From Gemmata palustris (GTDB taxonomy: Bacteria; Planctomycetota; Planctomycetia; Gemmatales; Gemmataceae), in contig NZ_JAGKQQ010000001.1 in the NCBI RefSeq assembly GCF_017939745.1, forward strand, positions 6,014,001-6,078,000: 64,000 nucleotides of DNA, given 5' to 3'. Below the pieces are notes generated by a model, which was given only the letters and a program-made list of their open reading frames with translations, ran no database searches and was not told where the DNA came from. A program made the translations under genes and the position numbers. Of the stretch, positions 1 to 7,950 are shown in pieces. How positions within the stretch are numbered: the stretch's first letter is position 1; each line of letters opens with the position of its first letter.

Positions 1-747
1 CGGAACATCCGCGAACTGGCCGATTCGGGCATCGGCATCCTCATCACCGACCACAACGTGCGCGAGGTGTTCCGCACCGCGGACCGCGTGTACCTCATCA
101 CGGCCGGCAAGGTGGTCACCCGCGGTACGCCGATGGAATTGGTCAACGACCCGGTCGCGATCGATGCGTACCTCGGGCGCAGTTTCGAGGAGGACGGCTT
201 CACGCGCCACTTCGACGCCCGCGCCACGAAGAAGAAATCGGAATCGTCCACGTCGACGCTCGCGGCCCCGCCCGTCGTTCGCTACTCGCCGCCCGCGAGC
301 CGGCCGGTCGCGCCCGTTGAAGCGCCCGCACCGTCCGCGGCGCCGACCACGACTCTCACGGCCCCGTCGGTGTTCCCGGCGGCCCCGCCCTCGCCGTTCT
401 CTGCTCCCATGACCACCACAACGCCGCCGCCGGTGGGTCAGGCCCTCGGTGGACCGATGGCCGCGGTTTTGGAGCTCGAAAAGATCCGCCGAGCGGTCGA
501 AGGTCTGGCCGACGATCGCACCCTGAAAGCCTCAATGGTGGAACTCGTTGCCCGCGGGGCCGCGGCAATCCCGGCGCTGCTCGAAGCGATGGAGCGCCGC
601 GACGCGGTTCTGCGCAATCGCGCGTTTGAAGTGTTGAAGTTCGTTGCGAAGGACTCCGGCGCGCTCGATTACGATCCGAACGCCACAACCGAATCTCGCC
701 TCCGTCAAGTAGCCCATCTCCGGGCCAAACTCGAGCGGCGTCGGTAA
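1..747 (+). CDS. lptB: LptB-like ABC transporter ATPase, C-terminal part, with extra C-terminal domain (5' end outside window)
   Basis: The frame is open from base 1, so the gene starts upstream; 248 residues are visible. The first ~60 match the end of the LptB family, the cytoplasmic ATPase of the Lpt lipopolysaccharide exporter: the H-loop reads ITDHNVREVF (His at visible residue 18), followed by the segment leading to the usual LptB end (DAYLGRSFEEDGF). Walker A, Walker B and the signature motif lie outside the window. Normal LptB stops about here. This protein continues for ~170 residues: a Pro/Ala/Thr-rich linker (visible residues ~75-150) and a helical C-terminal part containing AAAIPALLEAMERRD, which looks like a HEAT-type repeat. 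The ATPase assignment is firm; the LptB subtype rests on the DHNVRE block; the role of the extension is unknown. Confidence 0.82.
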   Translation, partial: RNIRELADSGIGILITDHNVREVFRTADRVYLITAGKVVTRGTPMELVNDPVAIDAYLGRSFEEDGFTRHFDARATKKKSESSTSTLAAPPVVRYSPPASRPVAPVEAPAPSAAPTTTLTAPSVFPAAPPSPFSAPMTTTTPPPVGQALGGPMAAVLELEKIRRAVEGLADDRTLKASMVELVARGAAAIPALLEAMERRDAVLRNRAFEVLKFVAKDSGALDYDPNATTESRLRQVAHLRAKLERRR

Positions 748-775
748 CCTGTAGCGATCGCAAAAAACAGCTAGC

Positions 776-814
776 ATTTGCTAACGTTTTCGGAGTACCC
801 GGATGTTAGCAAAT
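776..814. terminator. Hairpin downstream of the LptB-like gene
   Basis: A 10-bp perfect inverted repeat (ATTTGCTAAC, 776-785, and GTTAGCAAAT, 805-814) with a 19-nt loop begins 29 nt after the stop codon. It sits in an unusually AT-rich patch. There is no T-run, so it may be a 3'-end hairpin or an operator rather than a classical terminator. The rest of 748-1164 shows no convincing gene. Confidence 0.4.
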
Positions 815-1164
815 TATCGCAATTGCAATCACAATATCACCTTACATAAACGGCCCACCGCCCACCTGCTATCAACTCAACGTTCCCTCTGGATTCGCGC
901 GTCGGTGCCAGTGTTTCGTCGAATTCCACACCAGATACTATCTCGATAAATTAGTGTTCGCAATGTCATATCTGCGGAATCTCTGATGTCACATTGCTGA
1001 GTAGCCGACGGTCGGCCCGATCCTCTCAAGATCGCTTCCATCACGATCCGTGCGTCGGCCCGAGATTGACGGGGCCGCTCCCGCACAATGCGCCTCCCCC
1101 GGAGGGGCGGGCGAGCGATACACTAAGAGGAAGACACCCTCTCCCTTCCGCTGGAGTAAACGAC

Positions 1165-2031
1165 ATGGCCGGTCCTGCACTGCCGATGGACGATCGCGAC
1201 GGCGTCATCTGGTACAACGGTGATCTCGTCCCGTGGCGCGAGGCCAAGGCCCACGTCCTCGTCCACAGCCTCCACTACGGCAACAGCGTGTTCGAGGGCG
1301 AGCGCATCTACAACGGCAAGGTGTTCAAACTCACCGAGCACTCGCAGCGGCTCGTCAAATCCGCCAAGATGCTGGCCTACGACCTGCCCTACACCGTCGC
1401 GGAACTCGACAAGGCGACCAAGATCGTCGTCAGCGAGAACAAGCTCGATTCCGGCTACGTGCGCCCGCTCGCGTGGCGCGGGGCCGAGGTCATCGGCGTG
1501 TCCGCCATTGGCACGAACGTCCACGTCATGATCGCGGCGTTCCCGTGGGGGGCGTACTACGGTCAAAAGGCGATCAAACTGATGACGAGCCGGTGGAAGC
1601 GCCCCAGCCCCGAGAGCTCGCCCGCCGGGAGCAAGGCCGCGGGCCTGTACATCATTTGCACGCTCGCGAAGGACGAGGCGCTCGCGGCCGGGGTGCAGGA
1701 CGCCCTCATGCACGACTACAAGGGGCGGCTCTCCGAAGCCACCGGCGCGAACCTGTTCCTCGTGATTAACGGCGAACTGCACACGCCCACGACAGAAACG
1801 ATCCTGAACGGCATCACGCGCCTGACCGTGATGGACCTCGCCCGCAAGCGCGGGATCAAGGTGGTCGAGCGCGAAATTTGGCCCAACGAACTCGCGCACG
1901 CGAGCGAAGTCTTCCTCACCGGTACCGCGGTCGAGGTGCAGCCGGTGTCGGCCATCGACAAACAGGAGTTCGAGGTGGGGCCGGTCACGCAGCAGTTGGT
2001 CGCGGACTACTCCGCGCTCGTTCGGAGCTGA
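1165..2031 (+). CDS. ilvE: Branched-chain amino acid aminotransferase (PLP fold type IV)
   Basis: A 288-residue cytoplasmic enzyme that transfers an amino group between glutamate and the branched-chain 2-oxo acids, the last step of Val/Leu/Ile synthesis. Family landmarks are in order: HSLHYGNSVFEGERIY near residues 34-49, the PLP-binding lysine in GSKAAGLY (Lys157), LSEATGANLF, and the TPTTETILNGITR block that contacts the cofactor phosphate. The ATG at 1165 is chosen because the product then starts with the usual short lead-in and a GGAG lies upstream. The frame stays open back to 994, but that extension is low-complexity and unlike the family. It stands alone; the next gene is 446 bp away. 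Confidence 0.93.
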   Translation: MAGPALPMDDRDGVIWYNGDLVPWREAKAHVLVHSLHYGNSVFEGERIYNGKVFKLTEHSQRLVKSAKMLAYDLPYTVAELDKATKIVVSENKLDSGYVRPLAWRGAEVIGVSAIGTNVHVMIAAFPWGAYYGQKAIKLMTSRWKRPSPESSPAGSKAAGLYIICTLAKDEALAAGVQDALMHDYKGRLSEATGANLFLVINGELHTPTTETILNGITRLTVMDLARKRGIKVVEREIWPNELAHASEVFLTGTAVEVQPVSAIDKQEFEVGPVTQQLVADYSALVRS

Positions 2032-2072
2032 CCGGTTTCGGTGTCGCGTGGCGCGACCACAAGTGAGAGCGT

Positions 2073-2182
2073 GGTGTTACGAGCCGCGACCGCGAGGGAG
2101 CGGGAGGCACCCGAGGTTCACGGCGATTCGGTCACACCGAGTGACTCTGCCCCGCTCCCTTGCGGTCGCGGCTCGTAACACC
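2073..2182. repeat. Long intergenic inverted repeat, 32-bp arms
   Basis: Left arm 2073-2104 and right arm 2151-2182 are reverse complements except at one position; the 46-bp loop holds no gene. Each arm includes TTACGAGCCGCGACCGC. It lies between ilvE and the TIM-barrel gene. It is far longer than a terminator needs and has no T-run. Confidence 0.75.
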
Positions 2183-2230
2183 GCCGCGACGCCCCGAAGT
2201 TGGAACCGTGATCCGGAACAACCGATGGTG

Positions 2231-2276
2231 AACCCCGCTCACAAGAGCGGTGGGGCGCTTCAAGTCATTAGCGCCC
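2231..2276. repeat. Two adjacent small hairpins, one of a dispersed repeat family
   Basis: The first is a hairpin at 2235-2250 (CCGCTC, loop ACAA, GAGCGG) inside AACCCCGCTCACAAGAGCGG (2231-2250). That 20-mer recurs with two differences at 38857-38876. The second pairs GGGCGCT (2253-2259) with AGCGCCC (2270-2276). Nothing coding is convincing in 2183-2477. Confidence 0.5.
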
Positions 2277-2477
2277 TGTGAAAACCAATCACCTCGCTCA
2301 CAAGTTCAATTTAGGGCTGCCGGACCGAACCTCAGTCGGTAGCAAGAGGAGCAACCAACACGAAGTACGGAAGCTCGGGCAAATGGTCGGTGCGCGAATG
2401 TGCGGACCGCTGAAGGATCGCGGATTGGTCCTCTGCCCACCCGCCCCCCTCGCGGGCGAGGTTCACCGGGAGCTGCT

Positions 2478-3290
2478 ATGCTTTCAGCCGTCACCATCTC
2501 GCTCGTGCCGGAAGCCCGCGGCGGGCCGTTCGTGTACTGGGACTCGCTCGCCGACGGGTGCCGCGAGGCCGCCGCGCGCGGGTTCGACGCGGTCGAAGTG
2601 TTCCCGCCGAGCGCGGACGCGATCGATCCCCGCGAACTTCGCACCCTACTCGATGACCACGGGCTTTCGCTCGCCGCGGTGGGTACGGGCGCCGGGTGGG
2701 TGAAGCACAAGCTCTCGCTGACGAGTCCGGACAGCGCGGTGCGCGAAAAGGCACTCGCGTTCGTGCGCTCGATCATGGACCTCGCGGCGCCGTTCGAGGC
2801 CCCCGCGATCATCGGTTCGATGCAGGGGCGGTGGGGCGACGGCGTCACGAAGCCGGAAGCGCTCCGGCACCTCGGGCACGCGCTCTTTAAACTGGACACG
2901 CACGCCGCGGATCTCGGCACGACGCTCCTTTACGAGCCCCTGAACCGCTACGAAACGAACCTCATCAACACGCTCGGCGACGCCGCCACGCTGCTCACCG
3001 GCATCGGCGCGGAGAACGTCAAGATTCTCGCCGACCTGTACCACATGAACATCGAGGAAGCGAACCTCGCGGACGCGATCCGAAACGCGGGCGCGCGCAT
3101 CGGGCACGTCCATTTCGCGGACTCGAACCGCCGGGCGGCGGGTCTGGGCCACACGGACTTCCTGCCCGTGATCTCGGCGCTGGTCGAGATCGGCTTCGCC
3201 GGGTACCTGTCGGCCGAAGTGCTGCCGCTCCCGGATTCGGACACTGCGGCGCGCCAAACCATCGCCACCTTCCGCCAAATCGTGGGTTAG
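2478..3290 (+). CDS. Hydroxypyruvate-isomerase-like sugar phosphate isomerase/epimerase (TIM barrel)
   Basis: A 270-residue member of the xylose-isomerase-like / AP-endonuclease-2 TIM-barrel superfamily. The expected metal-ligand positions appear in order: the Glu of LLYEPLNRYETN, the Asp/His segment LADLYHMNIEE, the His of IGHVHFADSNR, and the Glu of YLSAEVLPLPD near the C-terminus. The pattern E-PLNR-E is typical of hydroxypyruvate isomerase and 3-ketose epimerase relatives, so the substrate is probably a small ketose or hydroxy-oxo acid; it cannot be fixed from sequence. The ATG at 2478 follows GGGAGCT; the open frame back to 2400 is a rich-in-Pro/Arg run and is rejected. Another member of the same superfamily is at 49620. 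Confidence 0.82.
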   Translation: MLSAVTISLVPEARGGPFVYWDSLADGCREAAARGFDAVEVFPPSADAIDPRELRTLLDDHGLSLAAVGTGAGWVKHKLSLTSPDSAVREKALAFVRSIMDLAAPFEAPAIIGSMQGRWGDGVTKPEALRHLGHALFKLDTHAADLGTTLLYEPLNRYETNLINTLGDAATLLTGIGAENVKILADLYHMNIEEANLADAIRNAGARIGHVHFADSNRRAAGLGHTDFLPVISALVEIGFAGYLSAEVLPLPDSDTAARQTIATFRQIVG

Positions 3291-3305
3291 TGGGCTCCGC
3301 CCCCC

Positions 3306-3344
3306 GCGTTGAGTGGTTCGCAAATTCTTGCCGCCTCTCAACGC
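3306..3344. terminator. Weak hairpin after the TIM-barrel gene
   Basis: GCGTTGAG (3306-3313) pairs with CTCAACGC (3337-3344) across a 23-nt loop, 15 nt after the stop. No T-run. The remainder of 3291-3644 shows no supported gene. Confidence 0.35.
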
Positions 3345-3644
3345 ACGGTCGAAAAGTCCCTACCCAGTTTCCATCTCTCGCCAATCACCGCCCCCCCGTC
3401 CCAGATTCACGCGCGCTGGCACTGTGAAACTTGAGCCAAAACGCTTGACTGCTTCGGGAAGCGGAGTTATAGCCACCCCGCTTTCTCAAACACTCTCTAC
3501 GCGGGGCAAGACGCCCTAGGAAACCGAGAGTCGGGGCCGCTGGGGCGGTTCCCGGCGCTCGCGCCGGCACCGCTCGGTCGGGTCACCCTTACCGAGCGAC
3601 GGGGGCTATTCGTGCCGGTTCGACTCGTTATCCAGCGCGGGGGC

Positions 3645-3652
3645 AAAGGAGG
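3645..3652 (+). promoter_or_regulatory. Strong ribosome-binding site that decides a GTG start
   Basis: AAAGGAGG is close to a perfect anti-16S match. It is 6 nt before the GTG at 3659 but only 3 nt before the TTG at 3656, so GTG 3659 is the better start for the secretin gene. Confidence 0.7.
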
Positions 3653-3658
3653 CCATTG

Positions 3659-6600
3659 GTGTTCCAGGCAAAGAAGTGGAACTGGAAGCGGGTGGCGGCC
3701 AACCTGCTGCTGGTGCCGGTGCTGACCGGGGGGACGGTCGCCATCGTTCACGCCCAGTTCGGTAAGGACAAGGCCGCATCGTCCGCGATGCCGAGTACGG
3801 CGTCGGGTCCGTCCCGGTCCGCGAGCGGGCTCGGGGGCGGGGCCGCGACCAGCGACCCGAAGCAGCTCTTGAAGGACGGCCGCAAGGCGCTCGACGAGGG
3901 CCGGTTCGCCGACGCCCGCGATCTCGCGATGGCGGCCGAGGCCAACAACCCGGGCGGCAAGTGGGGGCTGTTCGACGACACGCCCAACGCGCTCCGCAAG
4001 GACATCGAGTCCGCCCAGGCCAAGGCGCAGAAGATCCAGTCCGAACAGTTGATGAAGCAGGCGAAGGCGGTGGCCGTGAAGCCGGCCGCCAACGACGCCG
4101 AGCGCGCCTACAATCTGGACTCCGCGCTCCAGATGGCCCGCAAAGCGGACCAACTGCACGGACCGTACTCGACTTGGGACATGGGCGAACGGCCCGAAAA
4201 GTTGATTAAGGAGCTCCAGGCGGCCCGGGCCAAGCTGAAGAGCGCCCCCGCGGCGCCGACCGGGACCGCCACCGCCGGCGCGCAAACGAACAAGCCGTTC
4301 GCGAGCACGCTCCCGCCGGCCGGTACCGACGCCCGGAAGCAGAGCGCGATGCGACTCGTGTCCGAGGGCCGGGCGCTCGCCGAGCAGGGCAACTTCGTCG
4401 CGGCGAAGGCCAAGTACGCCGAGGCCGACAAGCTCGGGGCCACCTTCAACGCGGGCGAGTTCAGCCCGGGCTTCGCGCTCCAGGACCTGAACACGCGCGG
4501 CACCGTCGCCATCGACAAGATGGTCCGCGACGCGCAAGCGCTCACCGCGCAACAGGACTTCGCGAAGGCGAACACGACCCTCGCCAACGCGATGCAAGTC
4601 GCGGCCACGCTCGGGCTGTTCCCGAAGCCGGTGGTCGAGGCCAAGCAAGCCCTGTGGACCGCCTCGGCCGGTAAGTTCGGCAGCGCGCCCCCGAGCGGGA
4701 TCGTCGCGGCCGGCGGACCCGAGTACCTCGTCCCGGCGGGACCGATCGGGGGCACTGCGCCCGCCGTTCCGCCCGGCACGCAGACCGTCTACAGCCCCGC
4801 CAAGCCGGGCACGACCGGGACCGTGACCGGCCGGGCGCTGCTCGACCAGGCCGCGATCGAGTTCAAGCAGGGCCAGTTCGATACAGCCGAGAAGCTCGCG
4901 CTCCAGGCGCACAACCTGGGCGGCGTGCAGGACGAGGCCCGGCGCCTGCTGAACAGCATCGACTCCGAAAAGTTGGCGCTGAAGCAGCGGACCGCCGTCG
5001 CCACGGTGGAGAACGCGAAGGCGTCCTACAAGAACAAGGACTACCAGCAGACCTTCGACGTGCTCGTGCTCGTCGACGGGAACCTGCTCACGGGCGACCT
5101 GCGGGCCGCGCGCAGTCAGATGCTGACCGCGTGCAAGGCCGAACTCGATAAGACCGGCACCGGCATCGCGACCGCGGGCGGCATCCAACCGCCGGACATG
5201 GGGCTGCCGACGGGTGCGCCGGCGGGCACCCCGCAGACCACCGACCCGACGGCGAGTGCCCCCGGCACGAACCCGCCGGGCACGGCCCGCGTGACCACGG
5301 ACGGCCCGGTTTCGCAGGCCGACGCGCTCAAGAAGGTCCAGTTCCAGAAGCTCCGGAGCGAGGGGCTGAAGGTCCAGACGGACGCCCAGGCCGCGTTCGG
5401 GCGCGGCGAGACCGATCTCGCCATGACCATGCTCGTGGACTACTCGAACAAGGTCCGCGCCGCGGGCCTGGACGCCTCGAGCGTCGCGATGCTGCTCCGC
5501 CCGGTGGACGGCCGGCTGGACACCTTCCGCCTGATGAAGGGCCAGATCGACGCCACCGCCCGGCTGACCAAGGAGAAGCGCGAGGCGAAGGATCTCGTCG
5601 TCGGGCGCGGGATCGCCGAGGAGGAGCGCAAGAAGGAAGTCGCGGTCCTCGTGCGGCGGTACAACGAGCTGCTCAAGAAGAACGACTACGCGATGGCCGA
5701 ACGGGTCGCGCTGCAGGCCAAGCAGCTCGACCCGGACGACCCCGCCGTGGGCGCGCTCTACGAGTCCGCCAAACTGCACCGGCGCGTCAAGGAAGCCGAG
5801 CAAGCGAAGTCCGACCGCGAGAAATTCTTCCTCGCGGGCATGAACGACGCGGAACGGATGGGGCCGCTCGTCACCAGTGACGACCCCCTCGCGGTGCAAC
5901 TGCGGGCGTCCCAGCGGGCGAGCCTCCGCGGGTCCGGTAACGACCTCCACATCAGGACCCGCACGCCGGCCACTTACGAGATCGAACTGCGGCTCGACAA
6001 GCCCGTGTCGGTCGAGTTCCGGTCGACCCCGCTCGACCAGGCGATCAAGAACCTGCAGACGCTCACCGGCGCTCCGATCTGGCTCGACGTCACGTCGCTC
6101 CAGGCCGAGCACATCAGCGAAGTTCAACTGACGAACTTCGACGTGGGCACCCCGATCGCGGCCCGGAACGTGCTCGCGTGTATCCTCGAGCCGGCCGGTC
6201 TGAGCTACGTGATCGAGAGCGACGTGGTGAAGATCACCACCATGAAAAAGGCGAAGGGCCGGCAGTACACGAAGGTGTTCTCGGTCGCCGACCTCGTCAC
6301 CCCGGTGCCGAACTTCGCGCTGCCCGACTACGCGAACTTCGACAAGATGCTCAAGAGCACGCCGCTCAGCAGCGGGCAGTTGATGATCCAGGGCGTGTCC
6401 CCGGGCGTCGGCGGCGCGACCCCGTTCAGCCCGGCCGGTGGGCTCGGCGGCGGGCAAGCGGCCAGCCTCGCGACCGGTGCCCAGGCCACGTCACCGGGCA
6501 TCCAGGGCGCGACCCCGTTCGGTGCGGGCGGCAGCCTGCAGACCAACCCGCTTGGCGCGTCGTCCAACGTGGTGAACGGCAGCAACACGAAGCACGAGCA

Positions 6601-7777
6601 ACTCATCAAGCTGATTACCAGCATGGTGCGCCCGTACTCGTGGGACGGTCAGGGGGGCAACGGTAAGGTCGAGTTCTTCGACATCGGTAGCGCCCTGGTG
6701 GTGAACCAGACGGCCGACGTGATCTCGGAAGTGTCGGACCTGCTGGAGGCCCTGCGCCGGCTGCAGGACCTCGCGATCGCGGTCGAGGTCCGCATCGTGT
6801 CTCTGTCCGAATCGTTCTTCGAGCGGATGGGCGTGGACTTCTCGGTGAACATCAAGACGAACACCACGAAGTTCGAGCCGTCGCTGACGAGCGGGACGTT
6901 CCGCCCGACGCCGTACATCAACGACATCAACGCCACCGGGACGACGGTCGGGCTGACGCCGGCCGGGACGTTCACCCCGGACCTGGACGTGCCGGTCCGG
7001 GCGACGAGCTTCCAGCGGGGCATCCCGGGCTTCGGGAACTACCCGAACTCCCCGGGCAACAACGGCGGCGTCTCGCTGGGCCTCGCGTTCCTGAACGACA
7101 TCCAGGTGTACACGTTCATGGAAATGGCCCAGGGCGACCAGCGGGCCAACATCATGCAGGCCCCGAAGCTGACGCTGTTCAACGGCCAGACGGCGACCCT
7201 GACGGTGAGCAACACCCAGTTCTTCGTCACGGGCGTCCAGGTGCTGTCGGTGAACGGGCAGATCGTGTTCGTTCCGCAGAACCAGGCCCTGCCCGGCCCC
7301 GGGGACTTCAACCAGGGCGGCTCGACCAGCATCAGCATCCAGGCCGTCGTGTCGGCCGACCGCCGGTTCGTGCGGTTGAACCTGCCGGTGAACCTCGCGG
7401 CCCAGTCCGGGGCGTCGGTGCCCCTGTTCCCGGTCACGACGTTCATCACCCCGGTGTTCGAGGGCGGGAGCCAGGGCCAGCCGATCCCGTTCACGCAGTT
7501 CCTCCAGCAGCCGGCGTTCACCAACCTGAACATCCAGACGACCGTGGTGTGCCCGGACGGCGGCACGGTGCTCCTGGGCGGGTTGAAGACGCTGCGGGAG
7601 AGCCGCAACGAGTTCGGCCCCCCGTTCCTGAGCAAGATCCCGTACCTGAACCGGTTGTTCAAGAACGTGGGCGTGGGGCGCGACAGCACGCACATCATGA
7701 TCATGGTGACGCCGCGCATCATCATCAACTCGGAAGAGGAGATCATCCAAACCGAGGGGCGGCAGCCCGGCCAGTAA
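3659..7777 (+). CDS. Large secretin-family outer-membrane pore with N-terminal TPR-like repeats
   Basis: About 1372 residues, twice the length of a normal GspD/PilQ secretin. Residues ~10-32 form a signal peptide or anchor (NLLLVPVLTGGTVAIVHAQ). About 700 residues of repeated helical units follow, each containing a phrase such as GRKALDEGRFADA, GRALAEQGNFVAA or AAIEFKQGQFDTA, i.e. TPR-like pairs separated by Pro/Thr/Gly linkers. Near residue 788 begins a secretin N0/N1-like segment (TPLDQAIKNLQTLTGAPIWL). The C-terminal ~230 residues are the secretin domain with its signature PDGGTVLLGGL (~1297-1307) and SKIPYLNRLFKN. It should form a multimeric outer-membrane channel; the repeats would sit in the periplasm. 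No other type II secretion or pilus gene is in the window, so the system it serves is unknown. The start is discussed at 3645-3652. Confidence 0.88.
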   Translation: MFQAKKWNWKRVAANLLLVPVLTGGTVAIVHAQFGKDKAASSAMPSTASGPSRSASGLGGGAATSDPKQLLKDGRKALDEGRFADARDLAMAAEANNPGGKWGLFDDTPNALRKDIESAQAKAQKIQSEQLMKQAKAVAVKPAANDAERAYNLDSALQMARKADQLHGPYSTWDMGERPEKLIKELQAARAKLKSAPAAPTGTATAGAQTNKPFASTLPPAGTDARKQSAMRLVSEGRALAEQGNFVAAKAKYAEADKLGATFNAGEFSPGFALQDLNTRGTVAIDKMVRDAQALTAQQDFAKANTTLANAMQVAATLGLFPKPVVEAKQALWTASAGKFGSAPPSGIVAAGGPEYLVPAGPIGGTAPAVPPGTQTVYSPAKPGTTGTVTGRALLDQAAIEFKQGQFDTAEKLALQAHNLGGVQDEARRLLNSIDSEKLALKQRTAVATVENAKASYKNKDYQQTFDVLVLVDGNLLTGDLRAARSQMLTACKAELDKTGTGIATAGGIQPPDMGLPTGAPAGTPQTTDPTASAPGTNPPGTARVTTDGPVSQADALKKVQFQKLRSEGLKVQTDAQAAFGRGETDLAMTMLVDYSNKVRAAGLDASSVAMLLRPVDGRLDTFRLMKGQIDATARLTKEKREAKDLVVGRGIAEEERKKEVAVLVRRYNELLKKNDYAMAERVALQAKQLDPDDPAVGALYESAKLHRRVKEAEQAKSDREKFFLAGMNDAERMGPLVTSDDPLAVQLRASQRASLRGSGNDLHIRTRTPATYEIELRLDKPVSVEFRSTPLDQAIKNLQTLTGAPIWLDVTSLQAEHISEVQLTNFDVGTPIAARNVLACILEPAGLSYVIESDVVKITTMKKAKGRQYTKVFSVADLVTPVPNFALPDYANFDKMLKSTPLSSGQLMIQGVSPGVGGATPFSPAGGLGGGQAASLATGAQATSPGIQGATPFGAGGSLQTNPLGASSNVVNGSNTKHEQLIKLITSMVRPYSWDGQGGNGKVEFFDIGSALVVNQTADVISEVSDLLEALRRLQDLAIAVEVRIVSLSESFFERMGVDFSVNIKTNTTKFEPSLTSGTFRPTPYINDINATGTTVGLTPAGTFTPDLDVPVRATSFQRGIPGFGNYPNSPGNNGGVSLGLAFLNDIQVYTFMEMAQGDQRANIMQAPKLTLFNGQTATLTVSNTQFFVTGVQVLSVNGQIVFVPQNQALPGPGDFNQGGSTSISIQAVVSADRRFVRLNLPVNLAAQSGASVPLFPVTTFITPVFEGGSQGQPIPFTQFLQQPAFTNLNIQTTVVCPDGGTVLLGGLKTLRESRNEFGPPFLSKIPYLNRLFKNVGVGRDSTHIMIMVTPRIIINSEEEIIQTEGRQPGQ

Positions 7778-7803
7778 GTGACGAGCCGGTGTGACAACCC
7801 AAT

Positions 7804-7838
7804 GGCCCGCGAGCGCCGCTCGCGGGCCGCTTTCGTTT
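7804..7838 (+). terminator. Intrinsic terminator after the secretin gene
   Basis: GGCCCGCGAGC (7804-7814) pairs perfectly with GCTCGCGGGCC (7818-7828) across a 3-nt loop and is followed by the T-rich GCTTTCGTTT. It begins 26 nt after the stop. Confidence 0.75.
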
Positions 7839-7950
7839 GCCGCGCCGCGAACGCCGTTCCCCGTGCGGCCGGCCCGCGGTACTGTATGGTGGTGTGGCGC
7901 CGGTCCGAGCGCCGTGCCGAGAGACAACAGACCCATTCGGAGTTCGCGAC

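Noticed and set aside
877-1086. 69-codon minus-strand frame in the gap before ilvE
   Set aside because: No motif, no ribosome-binding site, Arg-rich; not supported.
3313-3519. 68-codon plus-strand frame before the secretin gene
   Set aside because: Random-looking Pro/Arg/Ser-rich product, no supporting start signal.
3497-6457. 986-codon open frame on the minus strand opposite the secretin gene
   Set aside because: Arg/Gly/Leu-rich product without domains; a GC-rich shadow of the well-supported plus-strand gene.
6491-7936. 481-codon minus-strand frame over the secretin C-terminus
   Set aside because: Same reason: low-complexity His/Arg/Asp-rich product opposite conserved secretin motifs.
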